A stretch of 40,462 nucleotides of DNA, taken from the NCBI GenBank assembly GCA_947174945.1, contig CAMWKZ010000023.1, forward strand, positions 1 to 40,462. The letters are read 5' to 3'. Shown here one piece after another: positions 33,669 to 40,462 of the stretch; position 1 is the stretch's first letter, and the number at the start of each line of letters is the position of its first letter. The notes beneath the pieces are model-generated. The model was not told where the DNA came from. It searched no databases and saw nothing but the letters and a program-made list of their open reading frames with translations. A program made the translations under genes and the position numbers. The DNA is from an uncultured Prevotellaceae bacterium. Its GTDB lineage: Bacteria > Bacteroidota > Bacteroidia > Bacteroidales > Bacteroidaceae.

Positions 33669-34618
33669 TGACAAAACTGCACAGAATGATGTGGAACGAG
33701 GCGAAGGACTATTTCTTTATAACCCTTGGCCTCGCCATTTACACTATTGCCTTTACGGTGTTCCTCATGCCATACCAGATAGTGGCTGGCGGCGTAACGG
33801 GTCTTTCGGCCATTATCTACTATGCCACGGGCTTTCACTTGGAGAACACGTACATCATCATCAACGGCTTTCTGCTTATTGTTGCACTGAAGATACTGGG
33901 GGTCAAGTTCCTGATGAAGACCATCTTTGGCATTCTCATGCTCTACTCCATGCTGACCTTCGCCCAGGAAATCATGCCCAAGCAGCCTAACGGTTTGCCC
34001 TTTAAGCTGATGGGCGAGGGGCAGGACTTTATGTCGATGATTATCGGCTGCGTGCTGACGGGTCTGGCCTTGGCCACCGTCTTCCTGCATAACGGCTCCA
34101 CGGGCGGTACGGACATCATTGCCGCTTCCGTCAACAAGTATCACAACATATCGCTGGGTTCCGTGCTGATTGCTGCCGACTTCTGTATCATTGGCTCGTG
34201 TATGTTCTTCCCCCAGTTCGGTACCTACATGGAGCGTGCCCACAAGGTGATGTTCGGTTTCTGCGTAATGGCTATGGAGAACTATACGCTTGACTACATC
34301 ATGAACGCACGCCGCCAGTCGGTACAGTTCATGATATTCTCGAAGAAATGGCAGGAGATAGCCAACGCCATTGGTACCCAGATGGGGCACGGCGTGACTA
34401 TCCTTGACGGACACGGCTGGTACACGGGCCACAAGATGAAGGTGCTTTGTATTCTGGCCAAGAAAAACGAGAGCGTCAACATCTTCCGCCTTATCAAGAT
34501 GATTGACCCTAATGCGTTCGTTTCGCAGTCGAGCGTTATTGGCGTCTATGGTGAGGGATTCGACGAGATGAGGGTAAACATCAAGCAAGACAGCAAACAA
34601 GGAACGGAGAAAGCATGA
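33668..34618 (+). CDS. YitT family membrane protein (DUF2179)
   Basis: 316 residues. About five or six membrane segments in the first ~220 residues ([72 protein letters not shown]) include the family signature [12 protein letters not shown] and [11 protein letters not shown]. The C-terminal soluble DUF2179 domain has [16 protein letters not shown] and [21 protein letters not shown]. The transported compound is not known. It overlaps the leuS stop by one base and the rdgB start by four. Confidence 0.93.
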   Translation: MTKLHRMMWNEAKDYFFITLGLAIYTIAFTVFLMPYQIVAGGVTGLSAIIYYATGFHLENTYIIINGFLLIVALKILGVKFLMKTIFGILMLYSMLTFAQEIMPKQPNGLPFKLMGEGQDFMSMIIGCVLTGLALATVFLHNGSTGGTDIIAASVNKYHNISLGSVLIAADFCIIGSCMFFPQFGTYMERAHKVMFGFCVMAMENYTLDYIMNARRQSVQFMIFSKKWQEIANAIGTQMGHGVTILDGHGWYTGHKMKVLCILAKKNESVNIFRLIKMIDPNAFVSQSSVIGVYGEGFDEMRVNIKQDSKQGTEKA

Positions 34619-35241
34619 AAATAGTATTCGCAACGAACAACCAGCACAAACTGGAAGAGATTCGCGCCATCTTAGGCAACAGGTTTGAGATAGTGTCGCT
34701 GGCTGAGATAGGATGCCACGAAGACATTCCTGAAACGGGCTCCACGCTGGAAGAGAACGCGCTGATGAAGGCGCAATACGTTTACGACCACTACAACGTG
34801 AGTTGTTTTGCCGACGATACGGGACTGGAGGTTGATGCCTTAGGCAATGCTCCGGGTGTCTACAGCGCGCGCTACGCCTCGTTGGCTGCCCCCGCAAATG
34901 ATGGTTCGGCTGCTGCTCCCCACGATAGCGAAGCCAATATGGAGCGGCTGCTGCACGAACTGGGCAACAACGACAACCGTAAGGCACGGTTCCGTACCGT
35001 CATTGCCCTCATAGAGAAGCGCGGTACGGACGATAAGCAAATACACCGCTTTGAAGGCATCGTCAATGGCGAGATAATCCGCGAGCGTAGGGGAGGAGAG
35101 GGCTTCGGCTACGACCCCGTCTTCCAGCCCGAAGGCTACACACAGACCTTTGCCGAGCTGGGCACTGACATCAAGAACAAAATCAGCCACCGAGCACGAG
35201 CCACCCAGCAACTGGCAGAATATCTACAAACCTTACAATAG
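34615..35241 (+). CDS. rdgB: XTP/dITP diphosphatase (RdgB/HAM1 family)
   Basis: 208 residues, normal length. It removes non-canonical purine nucleoside triphosphates (ITP, dITP, XTP) by hydrolysis to the monophosphate, protecting DNA and RNA. Seen are [16 protein letters not shown] near the N-terminus, [14 protein letters not shown], the catalytic [25 protein letters not shown] and [15 protein letters not shown], and the C-terminal NKISHRARA. It overlaps yitT by 4 bp and precedes porZ by 6 bp. Confidence 0.97.
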   Translation: MKIVFATNNQHKLEEIRAILGNRFEIVSLAEIGCHEDIPETGSTLEENALMKAQYVYDHYNVSCFADDTGLEVDALGNAPGVYSARYASLAAPANDGSAAAPHDSEANMERLLHELGNNDNRKARFRTVIALIEKRGTDDKQIHRFEGIVNGEIIRERRGGEGFGYDPVFQPEGYTQTFAELGTDIKNKISHRARATQQLAEYLQTLQ

Positions 35242-35247
35242 CCACTT

Positions 35248-37149
35248 ATGAAGAAAGTCGTTGTCGCCCTGTTCCTTTTAATCTCCAGTCTTCAGTCTTC
35301 AATGTGCCAGATAGGCGCTTGGCGCAACTATCTGGCCTATCACGACATCCAGCAGATACAAGCAGCCGGCAACGACCTCTTCGTCATGGCTTCCAACGAC
35401 CTCTACCAGTACAACCAGCAAGACCAGAGCATCTGCACCTATGACAAGGTGAACGGGCTCAGCGACACGCACATCACGCACATCCGCTGGTGCCAGCAGG
35501 CCAAACGCCTCGTAATTGTCTACGCCAACTCCAACATCGACCTGATGGACACCAACGGCAACGTCACCAACATCAGCGACCTTTATACCAAGTCCATTAT
35601 CGGCGACAAGACCGTCAGCAGTGTCCGCATGGACGGTCAGTATGCCTACCTTATCTGCGGCTTTGGCATCGTCAAGGTCAACGTACAGCGTGCTGAGATA
35701 GCCGACACCTACAGTCCTACTCACCCCGACTATCCCACCTCTTTGCCCGCAGAAGACAACAGCGACTACGACAAATACATCGACTTGGTAAGAACCCTCA
35801 ATCCCGGTGGACCGAAGTATAACTACTTCCATCGTATGCTTGTCGTTAATAACAAGCTATACACCGTTGGTGGTGGATGGTATCAGCTGGCTAACTTCTC
35901 TCGTCCCGGCACCATCCAAGTGCTTCGCCCTGACAACGAATGGGACATTTATCAAGACGACTTCAAGCCTGCCTTTGCGTCTACTTACCATGACGCTACG
36001 GACATAGCTATTGACCCTCGGAACGAAAACCACGTAATGATAGCATCCTGCTCTGGCGTTTTTGAGTTTTTAAACGGAAAGTATCAGCATAACTACACCT
36101 CTGGCAACAACAATTACTTCACTGCTGCCACCAACAGGGATGACCCTGACTATGTGAGAACAGACGGAATTATCTACGACCAACAGGGCAACCTGTATTG
36201 TCTTAATAGCGGGGCTGCCTATGCCATCGTCAAGAGAAACACCGAAGGCGAGTGGAGTGGGTTCATGGATAATGCGTTGGTTGACAAGGCTAACAGGTCG
36301 ATGAGAACCATGACGGGCTCTATTCTTGACCATCAGGGACGCATCTGGTTCGTCAATGCACACAGTGACAACCCGTCGCTATACTGCTACGAACCACAAG
36401 AAAACAGCATTACCAAATACAACAACTTCGTCAATCAGGACGGAACGAAGCTCCAGTTCTCTTACACCTACTGTGTGTGTGAAGACCTTGCAGGCAATAT
36501 ATGGATAGGCACAGACGTAGGGCCCATGTATCTGTCTGCCGAAGAAATAGCCGACCCCTCAAGAGGATTTATCCAGTACAAGGTTCCAAGAAACGATGGT
36601 ACCAACTATGCCGACTATCTGCTGTCAGGTATCAGTATTTCATTTATAGCCGTCGACAAGGCTGGGCGCAAATGGTTTGGCACAAACGGCGACGGTATGT
36701 ACCTGATAAGTGAAGACAACAACACCCAAGAACAGCACTTTACAGAAAGCAACAGCAAGCTCCTCAGCAACACCATCGAGTCGGTAGCCATCAATAACAA
36801 TACGGGAGAAGTGTTCTTCGGAACCAGCAAAGGACTTTGCTCCTACGTCAGCGATGCTACCACCAGCAACGACAACATGGACAAGGACAACGTATGGGCT
36901 TATCCCAATCCCGTCACTCCTGACTATACAGGCCTTATCACCGTCAAGGGACTGAGCTTCAATACTGACGTAAAAATATGTAATGCCAGCGGTACACTGA
37001 TAGCAGAAGGCCATAGCAACGGCGGTACATTTACATGGGACGGCTGCGACAAAAACGGAAATCAGGTAGCCAGTGGTGTCTATATGGTACTTACGGCCAA
37101 GAGCGATGGTTCAAAAGGAACGGTGTGTAAAATAGCTATTATCAGATAA
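35248..37149 (+). CDS. porZ: PorZ-like type IX secretion/attachment protein
   Basis: 633 residues. The signal peptide is MKKVVVALFLLISSLQSSMC, possibly a lipoprotein-like or ordinary cleavage before QIGAW. Two beta-propeller domains follow, with repeated LYxYNQQDQSICTYDKVNGLSD, IDLMDTNG, IWIGTDVGPMYLS, KWFGTNGDGMYLISE and VFFGTSKGLCSY blades. The C-terminal ~85 residues are a type IX-style domain (VWAYPNPVTPDYTGLITVKG...NGNQVASGVYMVLTAKSDG). This matches PorZ, which with PorU, PorV and PorQ forms the cell-surface complex that removes the sorting signal and attaches cargo to A-LPS. The family call rests on layout and N-terminal similarity; a two-component-type propeller protein is the alternative. 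It is in the leuS operon by spacing. Confidence 0.8.
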   Translation: MKKVVVALFLLISSLQSSMCQIGAWRNYLAYHDIQQIQAAGNDLFVMASNDLYQYNQQDQSICTYDKVNGLSDTHITHIRWCQQAKRLVIVYANSNIDLMDTNGNVTNISDLYTKSIIGDKTVSSVRMDGQYAYLICGFGIVKVNVQRAEIADTYSPTHPDYPTSLPAEDNSDYDKYIDLVRTLNPGGPKYNYFHRMLVVNNKLYTVGGGWYQLANFSRPGTIQVLRPDNEWDIYQDDFKPAFASTYHDATDIAIDPRNENHVMIASCSGVFEFLNGKYQHNYTSGNNNYFTAATNRDDPDYVRTDGIIYDQQGNLYCLNSGAAYAIVKRNTEGEWSGFMDNALVDKANRSMRTMTGSILDHQGRIWFVNAHSDNPSLYCYEPQENSITKYNNFVNQDGTKLQFSYTYCVCEDLAGNIWIGTDVGPMYLSAEEIADPSRGFIQYKVPRNDGTNYADYLLSGISISFIAVDKAGRKWFGTNGDGMYLISEDNNTQEQHFTESNSKLLSNTIESVAINNNTGEVFFGTSKGLCSYVSDATTSNDNMDKDNVWAYPNPVTPDYTGLITVKGLSFNTDVKICNASGTLIAEGHSNGGTFTWDGCDKNGNQVASGVYMVLTAKSDGSKGTVCKIAIIR

Positions 37150-37156
37150 ACATTCT

Positions 37157-38088
37157 ATGAAGAAACTTTTTGCCTCTATACTTCTGTGTATTGTATCTCG
37201 TGCGTGCCTGTCACAAAACACATTCGATTTGTCTTTTATCAAGTCATTAGGACTGCAAGTAGTAAGCATAACTACGCAAAATGGAGAGACGCATACTGGT
37301 GGAAAGAAGAGTATTACTTTTCCACCAACTACTTTGAACCTTACAAAGGTTATCGATGGACATGGAAATATCCTGATGAAGAAGACGTAACGCCAGAACA
37401 GGAGAACTACATCAAGAACTATATCAACCAAGCAGAGGAAAGCATCAAGAATGGTACTTATGAGAAATATATAGATGTCATGTCGTTTGCCAGATGGATG
37501 CTTGCCCACGATATTATGGGAACATGGGACTCGGGAGGCAGCAACCTTTACGTCATGAAGTATGATAACACTGAAAACAGCCTCCTGCAAATGGCAAATA
37601 TGTGGGACTTCGATACTATCTTTAACGTAGGCGAATACAGGTTCTCAAACTACCATAACGGTGACTACGATTTCTATTATCCAGCTCTTTTTAACAGCAG
37701 CAACAAGACTTTCGTCAAGACATATAAGCAGCTGTGGGATGAGATAAAACCAACATTACTTGAGCAACTCACTGACTTTATCAATCAATACGCAGTATCT
37801 GAGGAAGCCAAAGCCCTGCAATTATCAAGAGAGCAGTATTCTAAAAGATGGAACTACGAGGTAGACTCTGTAGATAAAAACGCTCAAGATGCCATTGCAT
37901 GGTTCTCTACTCACCTGAAGTTTCTTGATGAAGCTATTAGCCAATTAAACACTGAGACCTCTATTCAAAATATACATTCTGATAAAGATACCGACCAGCA
38001 GATGTATAACCTTTCTGGTACAAAAGTAAATGCGACCAATAAGAACAAAATCGTCATTAAAGGGCACAAGAAGTATATATACAAGTAA
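37157..38088 (+). pseudogene. Degraded CotH-like surface protein gene
   Basis: Two overlapping frames are needed. The first (37157-37390) gives a good signal peptide, MKKLFASILLCIVSRACLSQ, then VVSITTQNGETHTGG before it stops. The second (open from about 37186 to 38088) reads WKYPDEEDVTPEQENYI, FARWMLAHDIMGTWDSGGSNLYVMKY, MANMWDFDTIF and a Prevotella-type tail, YNLSGTKV...KIVIKGHKKYIYK. The WDFD...block and flanking helices resemble the C-terminal part of CotH kinase-family proteins, but the kinase core expected between is missing (the family is usually 400-600 residues). So this is a deletion plus frameshift remnant. It lies 7 bp after porZ and is more AT-rich than it. Confidence 0.6.
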
Positions 38089-38150
38089 AAGTAATTTTTA
38101 TAAGAACCTCGAATGTCACTATTCTAAATTCGTTGAACTCACGTTAAATA

Positions 38151-38573
38151 TTATATTGATAGATGTAGAATCGGATATGGTCTACCTGCGTCATCAGTGG
38201 TATCCCTTCCAATTATTTTGAATCCTTTAGCTTGATAAAAGGCCAGTGCCAGAGAATTTTGTTCATTTACATCTACTTTTGTTGCGCCACAGTCTATAGC
38301 AAATTTAATTAATGATGAACCGTAACCTTGTCCACGACTATGGCTGTCTATGAACAGCATTTCAATCATATCGTCACGCAATCCGATGAAACCGATAAGA
38401 GTACCATTGTTGGACACCGCATACAACTCAACATTGTGAAAATAGTTTGGCACCAACGCCGCTTTTATTTCGGTTATAGTATCTTCATCTAAAAAATCAT
38501 GTGTAGCCCTAACTGAACGCTCCCATATTGCGGAGAGTGTTGTGTAATCTTCTTTATTACATTTTACTATCAT
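38151..38573 (-). CDS. GNAT family N-acetyltransferase
   Basis: 140 residues of GNAT fold: ERSVRATHDFLDEDTITEIK at the start, then IGFIGLRDDMIEMLFIDSHSRGQGYGSSLIKFA containing the acetyl-CoA loop RGQGYG, then VDVNEQNSLALAFYQAKGFKIIGR. It resembles YjaB-type acetyltransferases. The acceptor is unknown. Its start overlaps the stop of the Vat-like gene by 4 bp (38570-38573), so the two acetyltransferases are translated together. Confidence 0.9.
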   Translation of the reverse strand: MIVKCNKEDYTTLSAIWERSVRATHDFLDEDTITEIKAALVPNYFHNVELYAVSNNGTLIGFIGLRDDMIEMLFIDSHSRGQGYGSSLIKFAIDCGATKVDVNEQNSLALAFYQAKGFKIIGRDTTDDAGRPYPILHLSI

Positions 38574-39199
38574 AATTTTTTGAGAGTCGTTTTTACATAC
38601 TCAATATTGCTGTTGGTCAATAGTGGTATGAGCTGTTGAATTTCGTTAATGTCTTTATTCCACCATTGCAATCGCAGCAATAATTCTATCATCTCGTTAT
38701 CAAAACGTTTTTTGATTGGTTTTGCCGGATTGCCTGCAACGATTGTGTATGGGTCTACATCATGCCCCACGATACTACTGAGCCCAATGATAGCACCATC
38801 ACCAATATGCACACCAGGCAGGATGGTTGCGTTCTGGCCAATCCATACATCATTGCCAATGACGGTATCACCTTTCAGGGGTAAGTCCTCAGGGACTGGA
38901 GGTGTTTGGTTCCATCCTTGCATTATATAGAAAGGGTAAGTCGAAGCCGCATTCATCTGATGGTTCGCACCGTTCATTATGAAGGTAACACCCGATGCAA
39001 TCTGGCAGAACTTTCCGATAATCAGTTTGTCCCCATTAAAATCATAATGGTGCAACACATGCTTTTCAAAATCAGTATCACTGAAGTATGTAAAATCGCC
39101 TACTATTATGTTGGGGTTCTTAATTGTCGGCCTTACATAGGTGACGGTCTTACAACCCATTACTGGGAAAATTATATTGGGGTCTGGTCTCATATTCAT
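38570..39199 (-). CDS. Vat/CatB-type xenobiotic O-acetyltransferase
   Basis: 209 residues with the left-handed beta-helix hexapeptide fold. Features shared with streptogramin A and chloramphenicol (CatB) acetyltransferases are VGDFTYFSD, IGKFCQIASGVTFIMNGANHQM (the conserved His of the NxxH motif), LPLKGDTVIGNDVWIGQNATILPGV, the Ala/Gly-rich IGLSSIVGHDVDPYTIVAGNPAKPIKKRF and LLLRLQWWNKDINEI. Chromosomal members exist without proven resistance, so drug modification is possible but not shown. The product could start at either of two ATGs (39199, 39193). It is AT-rich, paired with a GNAT gene, next to TA-like genes. A weak -7 box (TATCTTTA, 39323-39330) lies upstream. Confidence 0.9.
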   Translation of the reverse strand: MNMRPDPNIIFPVMGCKTVTYVRPTIKNPNIIVGDFTYFSDTDFEKHVLHHYDFNGDKLIIGKFCQIASGVTFIMNGANHQMNAASTYPFYIMQGWNQTPPVPEDLPLKGDTVIGNDVWIGQNATILPGVHIGDGAIIGLSSIVGHDVDPYTIVAGNPAKPIKKRFDNEMIELLLRLQWWNKDINEIQQLIPLLTNSNIEYVKTTLKKL

Positions 39200-39340
39200 T
39201 GGATACTACCTAAAAACTGTTGTTATGTTATTTGTTTATAGAAAAATCACCAATATGGTAATCCAGACAATTACGTTACATATAATAACATAAGTAAACT
39301 TTTTATGAAATCTTTTCATCTGTAAAGATACATCACTTTT

Positions 39341-39526
39341 TTAATCTTCCCCAATTGCATTTAGATTATCACTTATAGAAGAAAGACTCTTCACACAATT
39401 TTCAGTTACTGTTTTAAACCCGTCATACGCATTGACAGTACTTTCTACTTGCTTTCGAGCAGATTCTACATTTCGAAGATTAGCTTCCAACTCGGACAAA
39501 GTTTTGTTTATTTTTTCGTCTATCAT
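39341..39526 (-). CDS. Small coiled-coil protein of unknown function
   Basis: About 61 residues from the ATG at 39526; an upstream TTG (39538) would add four. The sequence (MIDEKINKTLSELEANLRN...SLSSISDNLNAIGED) is strongly helical with heptad-like hydrophobics and few aromatic residues, so a coiled coil is likely. It lies 88 bp downstream of the XRE gene, beyond a hairpin terminator, so it may be transcribed separately, but I see no -7 box. Short, AT-rich, and only moderately convincing as a gene. Confidence 0.45.
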   Translation of the reverse strand: MIDEKINKTLSELEANLRNVESARKQVESTVNAYDGFKTVTENCVKSLSSISDNLNAIGED

Positions 39527-39578
39527 ATTTAAACTCAAAAGGACTATGTGTTAGCAGTAATAGATTTTGTGTTAAAAA

Positions 39579-39603
39579 CAGCGGCACCCATAGGCTGCCG
39601 CTG
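39579..39603 (-). terminator. Rho-independent terminator after the XRE gene
   Basis: An 8-bp stem (CAGCGGCA/TGCCGCTG) with a 9-nt loop is followed on the minus strand by TTTTT (39574-39578). It begins 24 bp after the XRE stop codon. Confidence 0.75.
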
Positions 39604-39626
39604 AGTAAATTAGGAGTGAACAGAAC

Positions 39627-39893
39627 TCAGTCTGCAATCATTACCAGTTTCTCGCCTACTGCCGTTTCAATACGTGCAATAGTGCTTGTAGTAAAGTTGT
39701 GTCTGCCTGTTAACCATTTGGACACCTCTGAATCACGCTTGCCTAATCTCCTGGCAAGCTCATGTTGTGTGATACCCTTTTGCTTGAGAAGAGTATCCAA
39801 CCTTTCCGCTATACCATACGACAAATCGAACTCTGCCCTTTGTTCCTTTGGAATTACGGAAAGGCATTGCCTGAAAAGTTCGTTTGTAACCAT
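39627..39893 (-). CDS. XRE-family HTH protein, antitoxin-like
   Basis: 88 residues. The helix-turn-helix is ITQHELARRLGKRDSEVSKW (41-60), followed by LTGRHNFTTSTIARIETAVG; the N-terminal ~35 residues are helical. This layout is like HigA-type antitoxins, which follow rather than precede their toxin gene. The gene lies 5 bp downstream of a 158-residue partner and shares its -7 box (40432-40439). A terminator follows. It probably binds the promoter and represses both genes. Confidence 0.88.
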   Translation of the reverse strand: MVTNELFRQCLSVIPKEQRAEFDLSYGIAERLDTLLKQKGITQHELARRLGKRDSEVSKWLTGRHNFTTSTIARIETAVGEKLVMIAD

Positions 39894-39898
39894 AATCC

Positions 39899-40375
39899 TT
39901 ATATTATAAATGTTGCACTTTCTATGTTCGTAATCACATTCTTTTCAATCTTGATAGTTCCGCTTTTTTGAGCTTCTTTCAATGCTTTGTCAAAAGCCTG
40001 CAAATCCATTACATAACCATGAAGTTGTGGAATTTCTTCGTATGTTCGCTTATCCTTTATACCTCCATTACCTATAATTAGTATCTGGTCAGAAACCCTA
40101 ATACAATAAAGCCTAAGTTGCCTTGAATCAATGGCGAGAGCATATACATCATCGTTCATATTTCCTTCTATGCGGAAAAAGCGTTCAAGAACCCCTTTGT
40201 CTATAATCTTTGCGAGAGCAAGCAGGATGAAATTAAAATCGCGGTTGTATGTGGCATTGTCCTTGAAAGCAATAAGGAACTTTTCATATTCGCTTATTCC
40301 ATTTCCCTTAAAGCAAATAGAATACATACAAACATTGTCGTTTTGTTCAATAGTCTTTAATGTTACTTCCTTCAT
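39899..40375 (-). CDS. Putative toxin-like partner of the XRE protein
   Basis: 158 residues, no signal peptide, not firmly recognised. The second half (SRQLRLYCIRVSDQILIIGNGGIKDKRTYEE) has the strand-turn-strand pattern seen in RelE/HigB-type toxins (R..RLY, then I..LGN GG.K), but the protein is longer than those (about 90-110 residues) because of an N-terminal ~75-residue extension. Position (toxin gene first, then XRE gene at 5 bp) fits a HigBA-type pair. I call it toxin-like by context; it could equally be an unrelated regulator partner. The -7 box TAACTTTG lies at 40432-40439. Confidence 0.65.
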   Translation of the reverse strand: MKEVTLKTIEQNDNVCMYSICFKGNGISEYEKFLIAFKDNATYNRDFNFILLALAKIIDKGVLERFFRIEGNMNDDVYALAIDSRQLRLYCIRVSDQILIIGNGGIKDKRTYEEIPQLHGYVMDLQAFDKALKEAQKSGTIKIEKNVITNIESATFII

Positions 40376-40431
40376 ATTGCTACATTTTACTGCCTTATCT
40401 ATTTTCGGGTTAGTTGTAGTTGTTTCGAGTG

Positions 40432-40439
40432 CAAAGTTA
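40432..40439 (-). promoter_or_regulatory. -7 box of the TA-like operon
   Basis: TAACTTTG on the minus strand, 57 bp upstream of the ATG at 40375, near the window edge. Confidence 0.5.
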
Positions 40440-40462
40440 CTAAAAAGACTATTATATTATTC

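Noticed and set aside
32682..33674. Long minus-strand frame inside leuS, and similar long antisense frames in the serpin, mutS and lgt genes
   Set aside because: These arise from high-GC codon use of the real gene on the other strand; they have no independent start context or recognisable domain.
38570..39199. A definite streptogramin resistance gene
   Set aside because: Chromosomal hexapeptide acetyltransferases of this family often have no proven drug substrate; sequence alone does not settle it.

Overview
The window looks like a chromosomal segment from a member of the Bacteroidota, most likely Prevotella or a close relative. At least 13 genes are preceded by the phylum's characteristic -7 element (TAnnTTTG), Shine-Dalgarno sites are not conspicuous, and the gene content fits: a PorZ-like type IX secretion component, TolC/HlyD/FtsX efflux genes, an ECF sigma factor with a barrel-domain partner, a lipoprotein serpin, endonuclease I, and surface proteins with the Prevotella-style C-terminal tail 'YNLaG...kGi/vVIkNGKK'. 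The species call is inference from style; no rRNA or tRNA gene was seen.

Layout. (1) 1-5,150 is an AT-rich accessory island: two nearly identical TIR-Sel1 genes in direct orientation flank an AAA_14/DUF4143 ATPase, followed by a frameshifted DUF1016/YhcG-type PD-(D/E)XK nuclease. (2) 5,149-13,388 is a five-gene efflux operon read leftwards (tolC, HlyD adaptor, two FtsX/MacB-like permeases, ATPase). It is divergent from a response regulator plus histidine kinase pair (13,578-14,977); the shared intergenic region carries two 17-bp palindromes. (3) 14,952-18,771 is AT-rich again: a Fic enzyme with its own wHTH and an upstream palindrome, a Sel1 relic, and a compact set of exported proteins of unknown function that includes a 44-residue lipoprotein gene. 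(4) 19,020-23,359 holds an M15-like peptidase, a serpin, an ECF sigma factor translationally coupled to a membrane-anchor/beta-barrel fusion, and a DUF3237 protein. (5) 23,554-37,149 is the higher-GC housekeeping core: ychF-lgt, an exported protein gene followed by mutS, endonuclease I, and leuS-yitT-rdgB-porZ. (6) 37,157-40,462 is AT-rich: a CotH-like gene remnant, a GNAT and a Vat/CatB-type acetyltransferase, and a toxin-antitoxin-like gene set.

The most unusual non-coding signal is a set of short repeats phased at exactly 22 bp. One family is built from the heptamer AGTATCT/AGATACT followed by 15 nt, with three units in each orientation. It occurs as two 140-bp elements (3,713-3,852 and 19,537-19,676) and a half element (5,096-5,146). 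An unrelated array with the same 22-bp pitch, built on AGAACGGTTCT, lies at 29,362-29,438. I do not recognise either as a described element.

Functionally, the TCS probably controls the efflux operon beside it, the Fic and AAA_14 genes look autoregulated, and the housekeeping genes are ordinary. All functional calls come from reading motifs by eye, with no database search.
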